Counted from the stretch's first letter, positions 1 through 8,637 are shown. The stretch: DNA of 11,899 bases from an uncultured Acetatifactor sp. (GCA_910586435.1 CAJUGT010000121.1:1-11899); one strand, 5' to 3'. The notes: generated by a model from the sequence alone, not told the origin. Translations and numbers: made by a program.

Positions 1-82
1 GTAACCACATCGCCTCATTCAGTCGCCTTGCCGATAAAAAATTATCCTGCGGAGTTTTACCGGATATAATGCGGCCAGCACA

Positions 83-1738
83 CTAGACATTAAAACAGCT
101 TCCGCCCACAAATTCTCTGCAAAGAGAATTATTTGGCAGGCTTTCGCTGGGTACACTCAGAAAATAATCCAGGAATTTCAGCAGACGTTTTGCCTCATAG
201 TATTCCGGCGCCTCTTTGGGTATCTGAAACAGCAAAGGCTCCGCAAAAGGTTTCAGCACCGCCAATTCATAAATCAGAGCAGAATTAAACATTGCATCCG
301 CTCCCTCCTGGAACGGAAATATATTCTCTTCCTCCCCCCTGCGCACGGAAGACCACATCTGAATGGTTCTCTGGGCACTGGAACCCCTGGTTCTGGCATC
401 CCTGACCAGCCTGCGAAGCAGCCTGCCGTCCGTGGTTGAGATTCTGTTATGCCTGTCAATATTCAATGTGGTCAGAGCGCTGATATAAATCTTGAATTTG
501 CTTTCCTCCGGCAAGGCGTAGGACATTTTCTCATTCAAGCCATGAATGCCTTCAATAACCAAAATGTCACTTTCCTCCAGCTGCATATAATCGCCCTTGT
601 ACTCTCTTCTCCCCACCTTAAAGTTAAAGGAAGGCAATTCCACACGCTCTCCACCAAGCAGGCTGACCATATTATCATTAAATAGTTTTACATCAATGGC
701 GCCCAGACATTCAAAATTATAGTCTCCCTTTTCATCCCTTGGTGTCAGTTCCCTGTCCACAAAATAATTATCCAGGGCAATGGGATGGGGCGTCTTGCCC
801 AGGGTGCGAAGCTGAATGGACAGTCTGTGGGAAAAGCTGGTTTTTCCAGAAGAAGAAGGTCCCGCAATCATTACAAATTTTACATTGCCCCTGCTTACAA
901 TCTCCTTGGCTATCTCTCCAATCTTTCTCTCCTGTTCCGCCTCCTGAACCAGTATCAGATCGCTCATGGAACCGCCGCATATCTGATCGTTCAAATCCCC
1001 CACCGTCTCAATTCCGGCAATTCTGCCCCACTCGCTGGCGCTTTCCATGGTGCGGAAGAGCTTTCTGCGGTCTGCGAATTCTCCTGTTTCCACAGGATTC
1101 TCCCGGGACGGCAAAAGAAGCATAAACCCTTTCTCATATGGAATTACATCAAACCACTTCACATATCCCGCATTGGGAAGCATATATCCGTAATAATAAT
1201 CATAATACCCTTCCATCTCGTATATATTCACGCTGGAACTCCTGCGGTAGCGGAACAGCTTTGCCTTATCTTCCATTCCCTTCGCCCGAAACAATTCCAT
1301 GGCGTCTTCCATATGATAAGAGCGCTTCTTAAACATTGCCTTCTGTTCAACCAACTGCTCCATTCTCTTCTTCAATTTCTCGGCCTGTTCTTTGTCAGAC
1401 GCCACATGCCCCTGGGTACAGATATAAATTCCCCTTCCCACAGAAAATTCCACATAACTCCCCTGGGCCGCCTTTGCGCCGAATACATCATACACACTCT
1501 TCAGGAAAAGCATGGTGGCCCCACGCACATACGTCTTGTGTCCCACATCATCTTTGATGGTAAAAAAGTTCACCGTACAATCCTTGACTACTTTTTTAAA
1601 CAGTTCCTGTATTTTGCCATTGACTGCCGCAGCGGCAATCATGCCATCATATTCCTGCCCATATTCCTCAGCCAGATCCTCCAATACAGTACCCTGCGGA
1701 ACTTCTATTTTTCTCCCATGTATTGTTACCGTAACCAT
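83..1738 (-). CDS. TGS-domain nucleoside kinase (uridine kinase-like)
   Basis: Predicted cytoplasmic nucleoside kinase that transfers a phosphate from a nucleoside triphosphate to a nucleoside, probably uridine or cytidine. Residues 1-60 resemble the TGS domain of threonyl-tRNA synthetase, and a ThrRS-like second domain follows to about 240. The C-terminal part is a uridine-kinase/phosphoribulokinase P-loop domain with GPSSSGKTS at 293-301 and a DILVIEGIHG strand at 391-400. The 551-aa length fits this fused family. The start is set at 1738, not at the ATG at 1811-1813, because the latter lies inside trmK. The 1738 ATG also has GAGAGGG at 1748-1754 with a 9-nt spacer. It begins 43 nt after the trmK stop with no terminator seen, so co-transcription is likely. 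The family call is firm; the exact substrate is inferred. Confidence 0.9.
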   Translation of the reverse strand: MVTVTIHGRKIEVPQGTVLEDLAEEYGQEYDGMIAAAAVNGKIQELFKKVVKDCTVNFFTIKDDVGHKTYVRGATMLFLKSVYDVFGAKAAQGSYVEFSVGRGIYICTQGHVASDKEQAEKLKKRMEQLVEQKAMFKKRSYHMEDAMELFRAKGMEDKAKLFRYRRSSSVNIYEMEGYYDYYYGYMLPNAGYVKWFDVIPYEKGFMLLLPSRENPVETGEFADRRKLFRTMESASEWGRIAGIETVGDLNDQICGGSMSDLILVQEAEQERKIGEIAKEIVSRGNVKFVMIAGPSSSGKTSFSHRLSIQLRTLGKTPHPIALDNYFVDRELTPRDEKGDYNFECLGAIDVKLFNDNMVSLLGGERVELPSFNFKVGRREYKGDYMQLEESDILVIEGIHGLNEKMSYALPEESKFKIYISALTTLNIDRHNRISTTDGRLLRRLVRDARTRGSSAQRTIQMWSSVRRGEEENIFPFQEGADAMFNSALIYELAVLKPFAEPLLFQIPKEAPEYYEAKRLLKFLDYFLSVPSESLPNNSLCREFVGGSCFNV

Positions 1739-1781
1739 GTCATTCTGCCCTCTCAAATTTATTGAATCATAACATTGCCAT

Positions 1782-2681
1782 TCACGGTACAGCCACAAAC
1801 AGCGCCATGGCATCCAAAACCGCCGAAATTTCCTTTTCCACTTCCATGCGCCGCCCTTTCGCCCTTTCTGAATTCTCCGACTTCAGACATGCCAAAAGCC
1901 CTTCAAGGTGCCTGCGGCGCTGTATAAGATATTCCAACAAAATGGGATGCCGCTTCTCAAGCAGCAATTCCCCAAACATATCATAAAGCGTCTGTGTGGT
2001 TTCCTTGGATTCTGTGGTTTCCCTGGAGTCCGTGGCTTCCTTGGCTTCCATGGTTTCCCTGAAGCCTGCGGCTTCCCTGGATTCTGTGGTTTCCCTGGAG
2101 TCCGTGGCTTCCTTGGATTCCGTGGTTTCCCTGGAGTCCGTGGCTTCCTTGGATTCCGTGGTTTCCCTGGCTTCTATGAAAGCCATGACATCGGCCCCCA
2201 AAGGAACAGCCTTCATGGCAAAATAAAACTTTCCTTCCTCACAGACGGCCTCTTCTTCCGTCACAGCAAAACCTGCTTTTCTTAAAAACTCCCTGAATTC
2301 CTCCAGCTCCGATTGGGGCTGAAGAATCAATTCCCGAAAGGATTTCGCCTTTTCCATACTTTCGCTGAGAATTCTTCCCATGAGCCGCCCGCCCATACCG
2401 GCACATACCATGGTTTCCGCCTCTCCCGCAGCATACGCCCCCAGACCGTCGGAGAGCCTGACTTTTATGTAATCCCCCAGCCCGGATTCCCTGACATGTT
2501 CCTCCGCACATGCCAGAGGGCCCTGGCGTACATCCATGGCAATTCCCTCAGGGCAAATCCCTTTTTGCACCAGATATATGGACAGATACCCATGATCACA
2601 GCCCACATCCACAAGCCTGTTTCCCGGCGTCACCATACCGGCAAGCATTTGAAGCCGTTTGGACAGGGTGACATTTTTCAA
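1782..2681 (-). CDS. trmK: tRNA (adenine-22-N1)-methyltransferase TrmK with inserted repeat array
   Basis: Predicted SAM-dependent enzyme that methylates N1 of A22 in tRNA. The Rossmann core is clear: DVGCDHGYLS at 25-34 for SAM binding, AMD at 48-50, SDG at 77-79, CAGMGG at 93-98 and LQPQSE at 120-125, a TrmK-like catalytic-loop motif. Residues 170-229 are ten copies of an acidic/basic hexapeptide, and a C-terminal helical part follows (230-299). Without the array the protein would be 239 aa, close to the usual family size. The start codon is TTG and overlaps the rpoD stop as TTGA (2678-2681). AAAGGA about 9 nt upstream supports it, and translational coupling to rpoD is likely. The core is intact, so I expect an active enzyme. 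Confidence 0.92.
   Translation of the reverse strand: MKNVTLSKRLQMLAGMVTPGNRLVDVGCDHGYLSIYLVQKGICPEGIAMDVRQGPLACAEEHVRESGLGDYIKVRLSDGLGAYAAGEAETMVCAGMGGRLMGRILSESMEKAKSFRELILQPQSELEEFREFLRKAGFAVTEEEAVCEEGKFYFAMKAVPLGADVMAFIEARETTESKEATDSRETTESKEATDSRETTESREAAGFRETMEAKEATDSRETTESKETTQTLYDMFGELLLEKRHPILLEYLIQRRRHLEGLLACLKSENSERAKGRRMEVEKEISAVLDAMALFVAVP
1995..2174 (-). repeat. In-frame tandem repeat, ten 18-nt units, inside trmK
   Basis: Ten 18-nt units encode hexapeptides in the order EARETT, ESKEAT, DSRETT, ESKEAT, DSRETT, ESREAA, GFRETM, EAKEAT, DSRETT, ESKETT. There is a 36-nt higher-order period, and the blocks at 2086-2121 and 2122-2157 are identical base for base, which points to recent duplication. 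All units keep the frame. The encoded segment is rich in Glu, Thr, Ser, Lys and Arg, so it is probably a flexible or helical linker between the catalytic core and the C-terminal helices. Confidence 0.95.
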
Positions 2682-3793
2682 TCCAGATAATCCTTTAATT
2701 TTCTGCTGCGGCTGGGGTGACGCAGCTTGCGGAGTGCCTTTGCCTCTATCTGACGAATGCGCTCCCTGGTGACATTGAACTCCTTCCCCACTTCCTCCAG
2801 GGTACGAGCCCGCCCGTCATCCAGTCCGAACCTCAGACGCAGCACTTTCTGCTCCCGTTCCGTGAGTGTGCTGAGCACCTCTACAAGCTGCTCTTTTAAG
2901 AGAGTAAACGCCGCTGCGTCCGCCGGCGCCGGAACATTGTCATCCTCAATGAAATCTCCCAGATGACTGTCCTCTTCCTCGCCGATAGGTGTCTCCATAG
3001 AGACAGGTTCCTGGCTTATCTTCATAATCTCTCTCACCCTATCCACGGGCATATTCATCTCTTCCGCAATCTCCTCCGGGGTCGGTTCACGGCCAAGTTC
3101 CTGAAGCAGCTGCCTGCTGACACGAATCAGTTTATTAATCGTCTCCACCATGTGAACAGGTATTCGGATTGTTCTCGCCTGATCCGCGATTGCCCTGGTG
3201 ATTGCCTGACGAATCCACCATGTGGCATATGTGGAGAACTTAAACCCTTTTCGATAATTAAATTTCTCCACCGCCTTGATCAGACCCAGATTTCCCTCCT
3301 GAATCAAGTCAAGGAATAGCATTCCCCTCCCCACATATCGTTTCGCAATACTCACCACCAAACGTAAATTGGCCTCCGCCAGACGCTTTTTCGCATCCTG
3401 ATCCCCCAATTCCATGCGTTTTGCCAGCTCAATCTCCTCATCCGCGGACAAAAGCGGCACCTTGCCAATTTCCTTTAAATACATACGCACCGGGTCCTCA
3501 ATGCTGATGCCGTCAGGAATGGACAGATCCAGATTCTCCACATCCACATCTTCTTCCTGCACAAGAAGAAGCTCGTCAGGATCAGGGTCCACATCATCGT
3601 CCATAATACGGAATACATCCACATTATGCTGCTCCAGCACCTCCAGAATTTTCTCGAACTGCTCCTCTTCCAAAGGCATGTCCACAAAGAAATCGCAGAT
3701 TTCCTGGTATTCCAATATGTTTTTCTTCTTTTTCGCAAAGGCCAGAAGCTCTTTTATCTTCTCGTCAAACTTTGCCCGTATGTTTTCATCCAT
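2678..3793 (-). CDS. rpoD: RNA polymerase primary sigma factor (sigma-70/SigA)
   Basis: Housekeeping sigma factor that directs RNA polymerase to -35/-10 promoters. From the start chosen here it has 371 aa, normal for Gram-positive SigA. A short N-terminal region 1.1-like domain (about 1-65) and an acidic stretch (66-90) precede region 1.2 (DPVRMYLKEIG, 100-110). Region 2 includes DLIQEGNLGLIKAVEKF at 162-178 and the -10-reading helix around STYATWWIRQAITRA (187-201). Region 3 follows, then region 4 with the helix-turn-helix TLEEVGKEFNVTRERIRQIE at 331-350. The ATG at 3793 was chosen over 3844 because the family begins at MDEN and an AGGATGG-type ribosome site lies about 10 nt upstream. It sits between dnaG and trmK, the standard clostridial order. 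Confidence 0.97.
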   Translation of the reverse strand: MDENIRAKFDEKIKELLAFAKKKKNILEYQEICDFFVDMPLEEEQFEKILEVLEQHNVDVFRIMDDDVDPDPDELLLVQEEDVDVENLDLSIPDGISIEDPVRMYLKEIGKVPLLSADEEIELAKRMELGDQDAKKRLAEANLRLVVSIAKRYVGRGMLFLDLIQEGNLGLIKAVEKFNYRKGFKFSTYATWWIRQAITRAIADQARTIRIPVHMVETINKLIRVSRQLLQELGREPTPEEIAEEMNMPVDRVREIMKISQEPVSMETPIGEEEDSHLGDFIEDDNVPAPADAAAFTLLKEQLVEVLSTLTEREQKVLRLRFGLDDGRARTLEEVGKEFNVTRERIRQIEAKALRKLRHPSRSRKLKDYLD

Positions 3794-3928
3794 CGTAATA
3801 AATCCATCCTTCCTTGGGAAGCTTTTCCCCTTTTGACAATCCAATCACGCAAAAAACAGCTCTCCGTTCCCGCCACTTTTCATTTCTCATCTCAGGAACC
3901 CCATTACTAAATTATCAATAGCTTTACC
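3794..3928 (-). other. dnaG-rpoD intergenic gap
   Basis: These 135 nt lie between the dnaG stop and the rpoD start. I found no terminator and no convincing -35/-10 pair on the minus strand. A small hairpin with 5-bp arms (3816-3829, GGGAA/TTCCC on the coding strand) sits just upstream of the rpoD ribosome site. Read-through from dnaG is the simplest reading, although an unrecognised rpoD promoter could be here. Confidence 0.4.
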
Positions 3929-5698
3929 TTATTCCAGGGAAATATGCGTTTTGGCCAGCTCTTCCAATGCTTTCTTGCCCTCAATGACCTGCGCAAGCGC
4001 ATTCACATCCGAGCCCATATGAGAGGCGGCATATTCATAACTGTTTTTTTTCACCAAAAGCAGCACATCATGGAAAGCCTTTTCCCTCTCCTGCTTTGTC
4101 TCAAGCTTTGGCAGATTCGTGTTAAAAATCTCCGACACCAGACGCCGTTCTTCCTCTTCCTCAAACATTCCGATAATGCCTGCGGGGTTATACTTCCCCT
4201 CATCCAGATCGCCAAAAAGCTTTTCCGCAACCAGACGGTATAACTCCTCTGTAAAATCCTGCGAAGACACATATTTTTTCACAATTCCATAAAGGGCGGG
4301 TTCATCCGAGATCCATGTGAGCAAAAGCCTCTGCCCCCGTTTCACGTTCTCCTCCGGATCCCTTTTTTTCACTGAGGTTTTCGGCCGCTCCACAGGCTTG
4401 GCAAGTCCCGTCCTGGCCGCGTAATTCTCTACCAGTCTCCTCAGATCCCCTGCGGCGATAAAATATTTATCCGCCACCGCCTGCAAATAATTCTCCCGCT
4501 CCACCGCTTCGGAAAATCCGCATAATTTTTTTGCGATTTCCCGGTGAAACCTGGTTTTCGCCTCCGGGTCCTCCATGTCAAACTGCCCTTCCATAACTCT
4601 GAGTTCAAAGAAGAAGCTGTTTTCCGCCTGTCTGATACGCTCTTCAAAAGCTTCCCGTCCCAAAGCCTTCATAAATTCATCCGGGTCCTTGTATGGCTTC
4701 ATATTGATTACTTTGCCGGTAAGCCCTGCCTCCCGCAGAATACCGATACTGCGCAGGGCCGCCTTAATCCCTGCGCCGTCACTGTCATATGCCAGCAGTA
4801 CATTCTCCGTATATCTTTGCAGCAACTTGGCCTGTTCCGCGGTAAATGCCGTTCCCAGGGACGCTACCGCCTGTGTGAATCCGGCCTGATGCATGGCAAT
4901 CACATCCATATAACCCTCACAGAGAATCATATTCCCGGTTCTGGCCGTCCTGGCAAAATTTAACCCATATAAATTTCGCCTTTTATCAAAGACCGGAGTT
5001 TCCGGAGAGTTCAAATATTTCGGCTCCCCTTCCCCCATAACCCTGCCGCCAAAACCGATAACCCGATGATTCCTATCCTGTATCGGGAACATTACCCTAT
5101 TCCAGAACTGACTCATCAGCCCATGCTTTTCGGAATAGCTTGCCAGCCCCGCCTCTTTAATCACTTCATCCTCAAATCCTTTTTCCCTTAGATATTGTAC
5201 CAGATTCGCGCCGCTCTTCCCGGCATATCCCAAACCAAACCTATGCATGGTTTCATCGGATAATTCCCTTTTTTTCAGGTATTGGTATCCAATTTCTCCC
5301 CTGGGATCACGAAGCTGGTAATAAAAAAACCTGGCCGCTTCCTTGTTTACCTCCAAAAGCCTTGCCCGCTTTTTGTCCCCCCTTCGTCCCTCTTCCCCTT
5401 CCTGGGGCTCGGGAAGAGCTACGCCAGCCCGTTCTGCCAACACCTTCATGGCCTCCGGGAACGTTAGGCTCTCATAATTCATCAGGAACCCAAAGACATC
5501 TCCCCCCGCCCCACAGCCAAAACAATGATAAATCTGTTTTCCGGCGCTGACGGAAAAAGAAGGTGTCTTTTCGTTGTGGAAGGGACACAGCCCCCAATGG
5601 CTGCTGCCCTTTTTTTGCAGCCGCACATAGCCGGATACCACATCCACAATATCATTTTTTGACCTGACCTCTTCTACAAGTTCTTCCGGATAATACAT
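3929..5698 (-). CDS. dnaG: DNA primase
   Basis: Makes the RNA primers for DNA replication, working with the replicative helicase. At 589 aa it is full length. The N-terminal CHC2 zinc finger is complete (C38, H41, C59, C62). The RNA-polymerase core follows, with the conserved RVMFPIQD at 201-208 and GFGGR at 215-219. The TOPRIM domain has EGYMD at 261-265 and DSDGAG at 305-310, which carry the metal-binding acidic residues. The C-terminal part (about 430-589) would be the helicase-binding region. The ATG has GAAGGAG 5 nt upstream. The gene begins 48 nt after the dgt-like stop, with no terminator between, so the two are probably co-transcribed. Confidence 0.97.
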   Translation of the reverse strand: MYYPEELVEEVRSKNDIVDVVSGYVRLQKKGSSHWGLCPFHNEKTPSFSVSAGKQIYHCFGCGAGGDVFGFLMNYESLTFPEAMKVLAERAGVALPEPQEGEEGRRGDKKRARLLEVNKEAARFFYYQLRDPRGEIGYQYLKKRELSDETMHRFGLGYAGKSGANLVQYLREKGFEDEVIKEAGLASYSEKHGLMSQFWNRVMFPIQDRNHRVIGFGGRVMGEGEPKYLNSPETPVFDKRRNLYGLNFARTARTGNMILCEGYMDVIAMHQAGFTQAVASLGTAFTAEQAKLLQRYTENVLLAYDSDGAGIKAALRSIGILREAGLTGKVINMKPYKDPDEFMKALGREAFEERIRQAENSFFFELRVMEGQFDMEDPEAKTRFHREIAKKLCGFSEAVERENYLQAVADKYFIAAGDLRRLVENYAARTGLAKPVERPKTSVKKRDPEENVKRGQRLLLTWISDEPALYGIVKKYVSSQDFTEELYRLVAEKLFGDLDEGKYNPAGIIGMFEEEEERRLVSEIFNTNLPKLETKQEREKAFHDVLLLVKKNSYEYAASHMGSDVNALAQVIEGKKALEELAKTHISLE

Positions 5699-5746
5699 TG
5701 ACGCTCCTTCATATCCTATATCAGTATGCCATTTCCTTTTCTCAAT

Positions 5747-6751
5747 CTATATGGACCAGCATTTTGGTATGTATATTCTCTCATACAGGGCAATGGCGAA
5801 ACGGTCGGTCATGGAACCCACATAATCACAGATAACCTGTTCTTTGGCGTCCCCTTCCGACAATAACAGAAGAAACTCTCCCGGAAGTTCATCCGTATGC
5901 CTCATAAAATGCTGGTATAATGTTTCCATCAACTGTACCGCTTTTCCTTCTTCACTTTTTGCAAGAGGATTGTGATACACGTTATCCGTCATAAATTTAC
6001 GCATTCGCTTCATGGCATTGTCCACAGGTTCCGACATTATAATATCGTTTTTCCCCATACTGGTAGTCACAATGTCATGAATGAAAGTATCCAGACGTTT
6101 TCCGGACGTACTGCCGATTACATCCCTGATCTCTCTGGGAACGTCGCTCTCTTTCAGTATCCCGGCCCGCACGGCGTCATCCATATCATGGTGGATATAG
6201 GCAATTTTATCCGACAGTCTGACCACCTTTCCCTCCAAAGTATGAGGTGTCCCGGTGGTTTGATGATTCAGTATACCGTCACGTACCTCATATGTCAGGT
6301 TCAATCCCCTGCCGCCTTTTTCCAGTCTGTCCACCACTCTGACGCTTTGTTGGTGGTGTTCAAATCCCAAAGGACAGACCATGTTCAGCGCCCGCTCCCC
6401 TGCGTGGCCAAAAGGCGTATGCCCCAAATCGTGCCCCAGGGCAATGGCTTCCACCAGCTCCTCATTTAACTTCAATGCCTTTGCAATCGTGCGGGCGTTC
6501 TGAGATACTTCCAGCGTGTGCGTCAGCCTGGTACGGTATTGATCTCCTTCCGGTGACAAAAATACCTGTGTCTTGTCCTTGAGCCTGCGAAACGCCCCGC
6601 AATGGATAATTCTGTCCCTGTCCCTCTGAAAAACAGGCCGGATGTCACACTGCTCCTCAGGCTTTGGCCTTCCCCTGGATTCCGTACTGTGCGCCGCGTA
6701 AGGACTAAGATAATTCCTCTCCCATTGTTCCAAGCTTTCTCTGATTGTCAT
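5747..6751 (-). CDS. dgt: dGTP triphosphohydrolase-like HD-domain protein
   Basis: Predicted deoxynucleoside triphosphate triphosphohydrolase, which splits dNTPs to the nucleoside and triphosphate and so helps control the dNTP pool. The HD-superfamily metal site is visible: H78 in RLTHTLEVSQ, the H107-D108 pair in LGHDLGHTPFGH, and D181 in RLSDKIAYIHHDMDD. The 334-aa length fits the shorter, type 2-like Dgt group rather than the roughly 500-aa enterobacterial Dgt. The start has AGAGG 6 nt upstream. Its place ahead of dnaG and rpoD is common in clostridia and suits a role in nucleotide supply. Substrate preference cannot be read from sequence. Confidence 0.93.
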   Translation of the reverse strand: MTIRESLEQWERNYLSPYAAHSTESRGRPKPEEQCDIRPVFQRDRDRIIHCGAFRRLKDKTQVFLSPEGDQYRTRLTHTLEVSQNARTIAKALKLNEELVEAIALGHDLGHTPFGHAGERALNMVCPLGFEHHQQSVRVVDRLEKGGRGLNLTYEVRDGILNHQTTGTPHTLEGKVVRLSDKIAYIHHDMDDAVRAGILKESDVPREIRDVIGSTSGKRLDTFIHDIVTTSMGKNDIIMSEPVDNAMKRMRKFMTDNVYHNPLAKSEEGKAVQLMETLYQHFMRHTDELPGEFLLLLSEGDAKEQVICDYVGSMTDRFAIALYERIYIPKCWSI

Positions 6752-6849
6752 GCATGCCTCTTTTCCGACGAAACGTCAAAAGCAAATCCTTTCTCCTACT
6801 TTTATTATTCTGCATTCTTTTCAGAATTCCTTTTCAAAATACATATTTC

Positions 6850-7767
6850 CTATCGACAAATATCATAAATGAACTCTGCGTTCTGGTCCATGGCATCCTT
6901 TGCGGCTTTCACCGGCGACATTTGAAACACATGCCACATGCCCGGATAAATATCCATTCGCACGGACACATTGGCATCTACAAAAACCTGGTGAAGCCTG
7001 GTGGCATCACTGAGCAGAATTTCATTCTCCCCCACTTGTATATATGTAGGCGGAAAACCGTTAAAGTCGCCAAACAGCGGAGAAATCAGCGGATTCTTCA
7101 GATCCTCTTCCCTGGCATACGCCTTTACCATTCTGTCTATATAAACCCTGTTAAGCACCGGGTCCACTTCCGCCTTCTCTAAAAAGGAATCACCGGAGGA
7201 GGTCAAATCTGTCCAGGGCGACATCAGTACAATTCCCCGGGGAAGCAGTCTTCCCTCTTTTTTTAATTTCAGAGTCAGCGCCAGCGCCAGATTACCTCCC
7301 GCCGAATCCCCCGTCAAAATCACATCCCTTGCGCCATACCCAAAGAGCATGAGGTAATTCCATACCTTCATTGCGTCTTCCACCGCCGCGGGAAAAGGAT
7401 TCTCCGGCGCCAGGCGATAGTCAAAACACAGCACATCCATGGAAGTAGACGCCGCCAGCTTGGAAGTCAGAGTCCTTGCGTACAGGCTGCTCCCCGTGGA
7501 ATATCCACCTCCATGACAATGAAGAATGACATACTTTTTCATATGTGCCCTGTTCACACTGACCCACTCTCCATACATCCCGCTGATATCAATCTCCTTA
7601 TACCTGATGTCCCGTGTATTGCCCAGAATGGCCCCCAAATGATTCTGGGACTGCCTGTGTTTCTCAATATCCGGATTTTCCACCAGACCATGGGCACGTT
7701 TTACCAGCTGCATCAGCCCCTGATTTCTTTTCGCTTTTCTCGCCTCTTTTTCCGCATCCAATGCCAT
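6850..7767 (-). CDS. Alpha/beta hydrolase, hormone-sensitive-lipase-type esterase
   Basis: Predicted serine esterase or lipase. The oxyanion-hole motif HGGG is at 85-88. The nucleophile S155 lies in GDSAGG (153-158), and the triad is completed by D254 (LLSDA) and H279 (GMWHVF). This layout marks the bacterial hormone-sensitive-lipase or acetyl-esterase group, and 305 aa is a normal length. No signal peptide is seen, so it is likely cytoplasmic. The ATG has AGGAAGAG about 9 nt upstream, and an in-frame TGA shortly before it rules out a longer start. It follows the zinc-ribbon membrane gene by 117 nt in the same direction, with an acyltransferase gene beyond that. It may remove acyl groups that the acyltransferase adds; this is inference. 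Confidence 0.9.
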   Translation of the reverse strand: MALDAEKEARKAKRNQGLMQLVKRAHGLVENPDIEKHRQSQNHLGAILGNTRDIRYKEIDISGMYGEWVSVNRAHMKKYVILHCHGGGYSTGSSLYARTLTSKLAASTSMDVLCFDYRLAPENPFPAAVEDAMKVWNYLMLFGYGARDVILTGDSAGGNLALALTLKLKKEGRLLPRGIVLMSPWTDLTSSGDSFLEKAEVDPVLNRVYIDRMVKAYAREEDLKNPLISPLFGDFNGFPPTYIQVGENEILLSDATRLHQVFVDANVSVRMDIYPGMWHVFQMSPVKAAKDAMDQNAEFIYDICR

Positions 7768-7884
7768 TTCCGTTCTCTTCCTTTTTCTTCACTGTATTGT
7801 CAGACGGGATTCTCTTCTCCCTGACTTCCTCCCATCCTGTTACAACGCACATCCAACCGCTCTGAAAAACTCTGTGCCATCCTG

Positions 7885-8637
7885 TCAAAAATGCAGTCTT
7901 CTGCGTACTTCTTCCCGCAAATGTCTGCGGGAAAGCATGGTAATCAACGCAATGTCCAGGATAACGCATACCGTCAGAACTACCGCAGACCAGCTCAACG
8001 CTATTTCATGCCCAAGATAACGGTCAATCAACATCTCCAATCCCATGCACAAAAGCCCCAAAGCCGTAAACAGGTACAGAGAAACAGTCAAAAAAGACCT
8101 GGGCAGCTTGCGGACGCACAAAGTCATCAGCTCCGCAATCACCGTTACCAACAGGGTAATTGGTATGCCCAGCCCCCACACCCAGTCCTTGCTGCCGGTA
8201 AGATACGTAAGCATATAAAGATATATGCCCACTGCCACACCATCATACATCAAAGATACATAAACGGGCTGCCCTTTATATATCACTGCGGGAATCATGA
8301 TTACCCACAATACCACACATGCGCCAATGACTGTCAGGGACCACAATACCCCCTGAAACACAAACGCGTTCAGAACACCACAGGTAGCGCCCGTAGCCAG
8401 CACCACCATGGACAACAGAATTCCCAAATCTTTTCGATTCACAGTTTCAACCTGGCCCTTATCTTTGGGAAACGGGGATTCCGCCTCCCTGGTTCCTTTT
8501 CCGGACAACTGCGACAGCCTGGCCGCCATTGCCGCATAGCCCCCGTATTCTTTGGGATTCAGCACCGGCGTATTGCACAAAGGACAATCTTTTGCGGAAG
8601 CATCCAACTCCACACCACAGTTTACACAATATGACAT
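7885..8637 (-). CDS. Zinc-ribbon polytopic membrane protein (DUF6320-like)
   Basis: Unknown function. The N-terminus is a four-cysteine zinc ribbon, CVNCG and CPLCN, with C4, C7, C18 and C21. A polar linker (about 28-68) follows, then about six hydrophobic segments at roughly 70-92, 94-119, 126-146, 153-175, 180-203 and 214-236. The tail is strongly basic (SRRHLREEVRRRLHF) and likely cytoplasmic. This matches my recollection of DUF6320 proteins, but I could not search it. The start is the ATG at 8637 with GGAGAGGG just upstream; the in-frame TTG at 8652 would overlap that ribosome site. It lies between the acyltransferase and esterase genes, so a membrane or scaffolding role in the same process is plausible. 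The architecture is certain; the function is not known. Confidence 0.85.
   Translation of the reverse strand: MSYCVNCGVELDASAKDCPLCNTPVLNPKEYGGYAAMAARLSQLSGKGTREAESPFPKDKGQVETVNRKDLGILLSMVVLATGATCGVLNAFVFQGVLWSLTVIGACVVLWVIMIPAVIYKGQPVYVSLMYDGVAVGIYLYMLTYLTGSKDWVWGLGIPITLLVTVIAELMTLCVRKLPRSFLTVSLYLFTALGLLCMGLEMLIDRYLGHEIALSWSAVVLTVCVILDIALITMLSRRHLREEVRRRLHF

Noticed and set aside
30..37. GCCGATAA on the plus strand, resembling a sigma-28 -10 box
   Set aside because: No TAAA-like box lies about 15 nt upstream and no plus-strand gene follows.
1..82. Open frames on both strands at the left edge, and a possible ATG on the minus strand near base 21
   Set aside because: The pieces are too short, with no family match and only a weak ribosome site; the next gene may begin here but cannot be supported.
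785..1765. Long plus-strand open frame of 326 aa
   Set aside because: It is antisense to the nucleoside kinase, has biased His/Leu/Ser content, no recognisable motifs and no clear ribosome site.
1908..2285. Plus-strand open frame coding a Gly-Phe-rich, collagen-like repeat, and a second frame rich in VSLESVASL
   Set aside because: Both are shadows of the 18-nt repeat array in trmK, which lies in a well-conserved gene on the other strand.
6752..6849. Candidate promoter (TTGAAA with AATAAT) and small ATTCT-GAAA-AGAAT hairpin before the dgt-like gene
   Set aside because: The boxes are 22 nt apart, too far for a sigma-A promoter, and the hairpin is short with no T-run.
7874..7890. TTGACA overlapping the stop codon of the zinc-ribbon gene, as a possible -35 box for the esterase
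   Set aside because: No -10 box is found at 16-18 nt, so it is probably chance.
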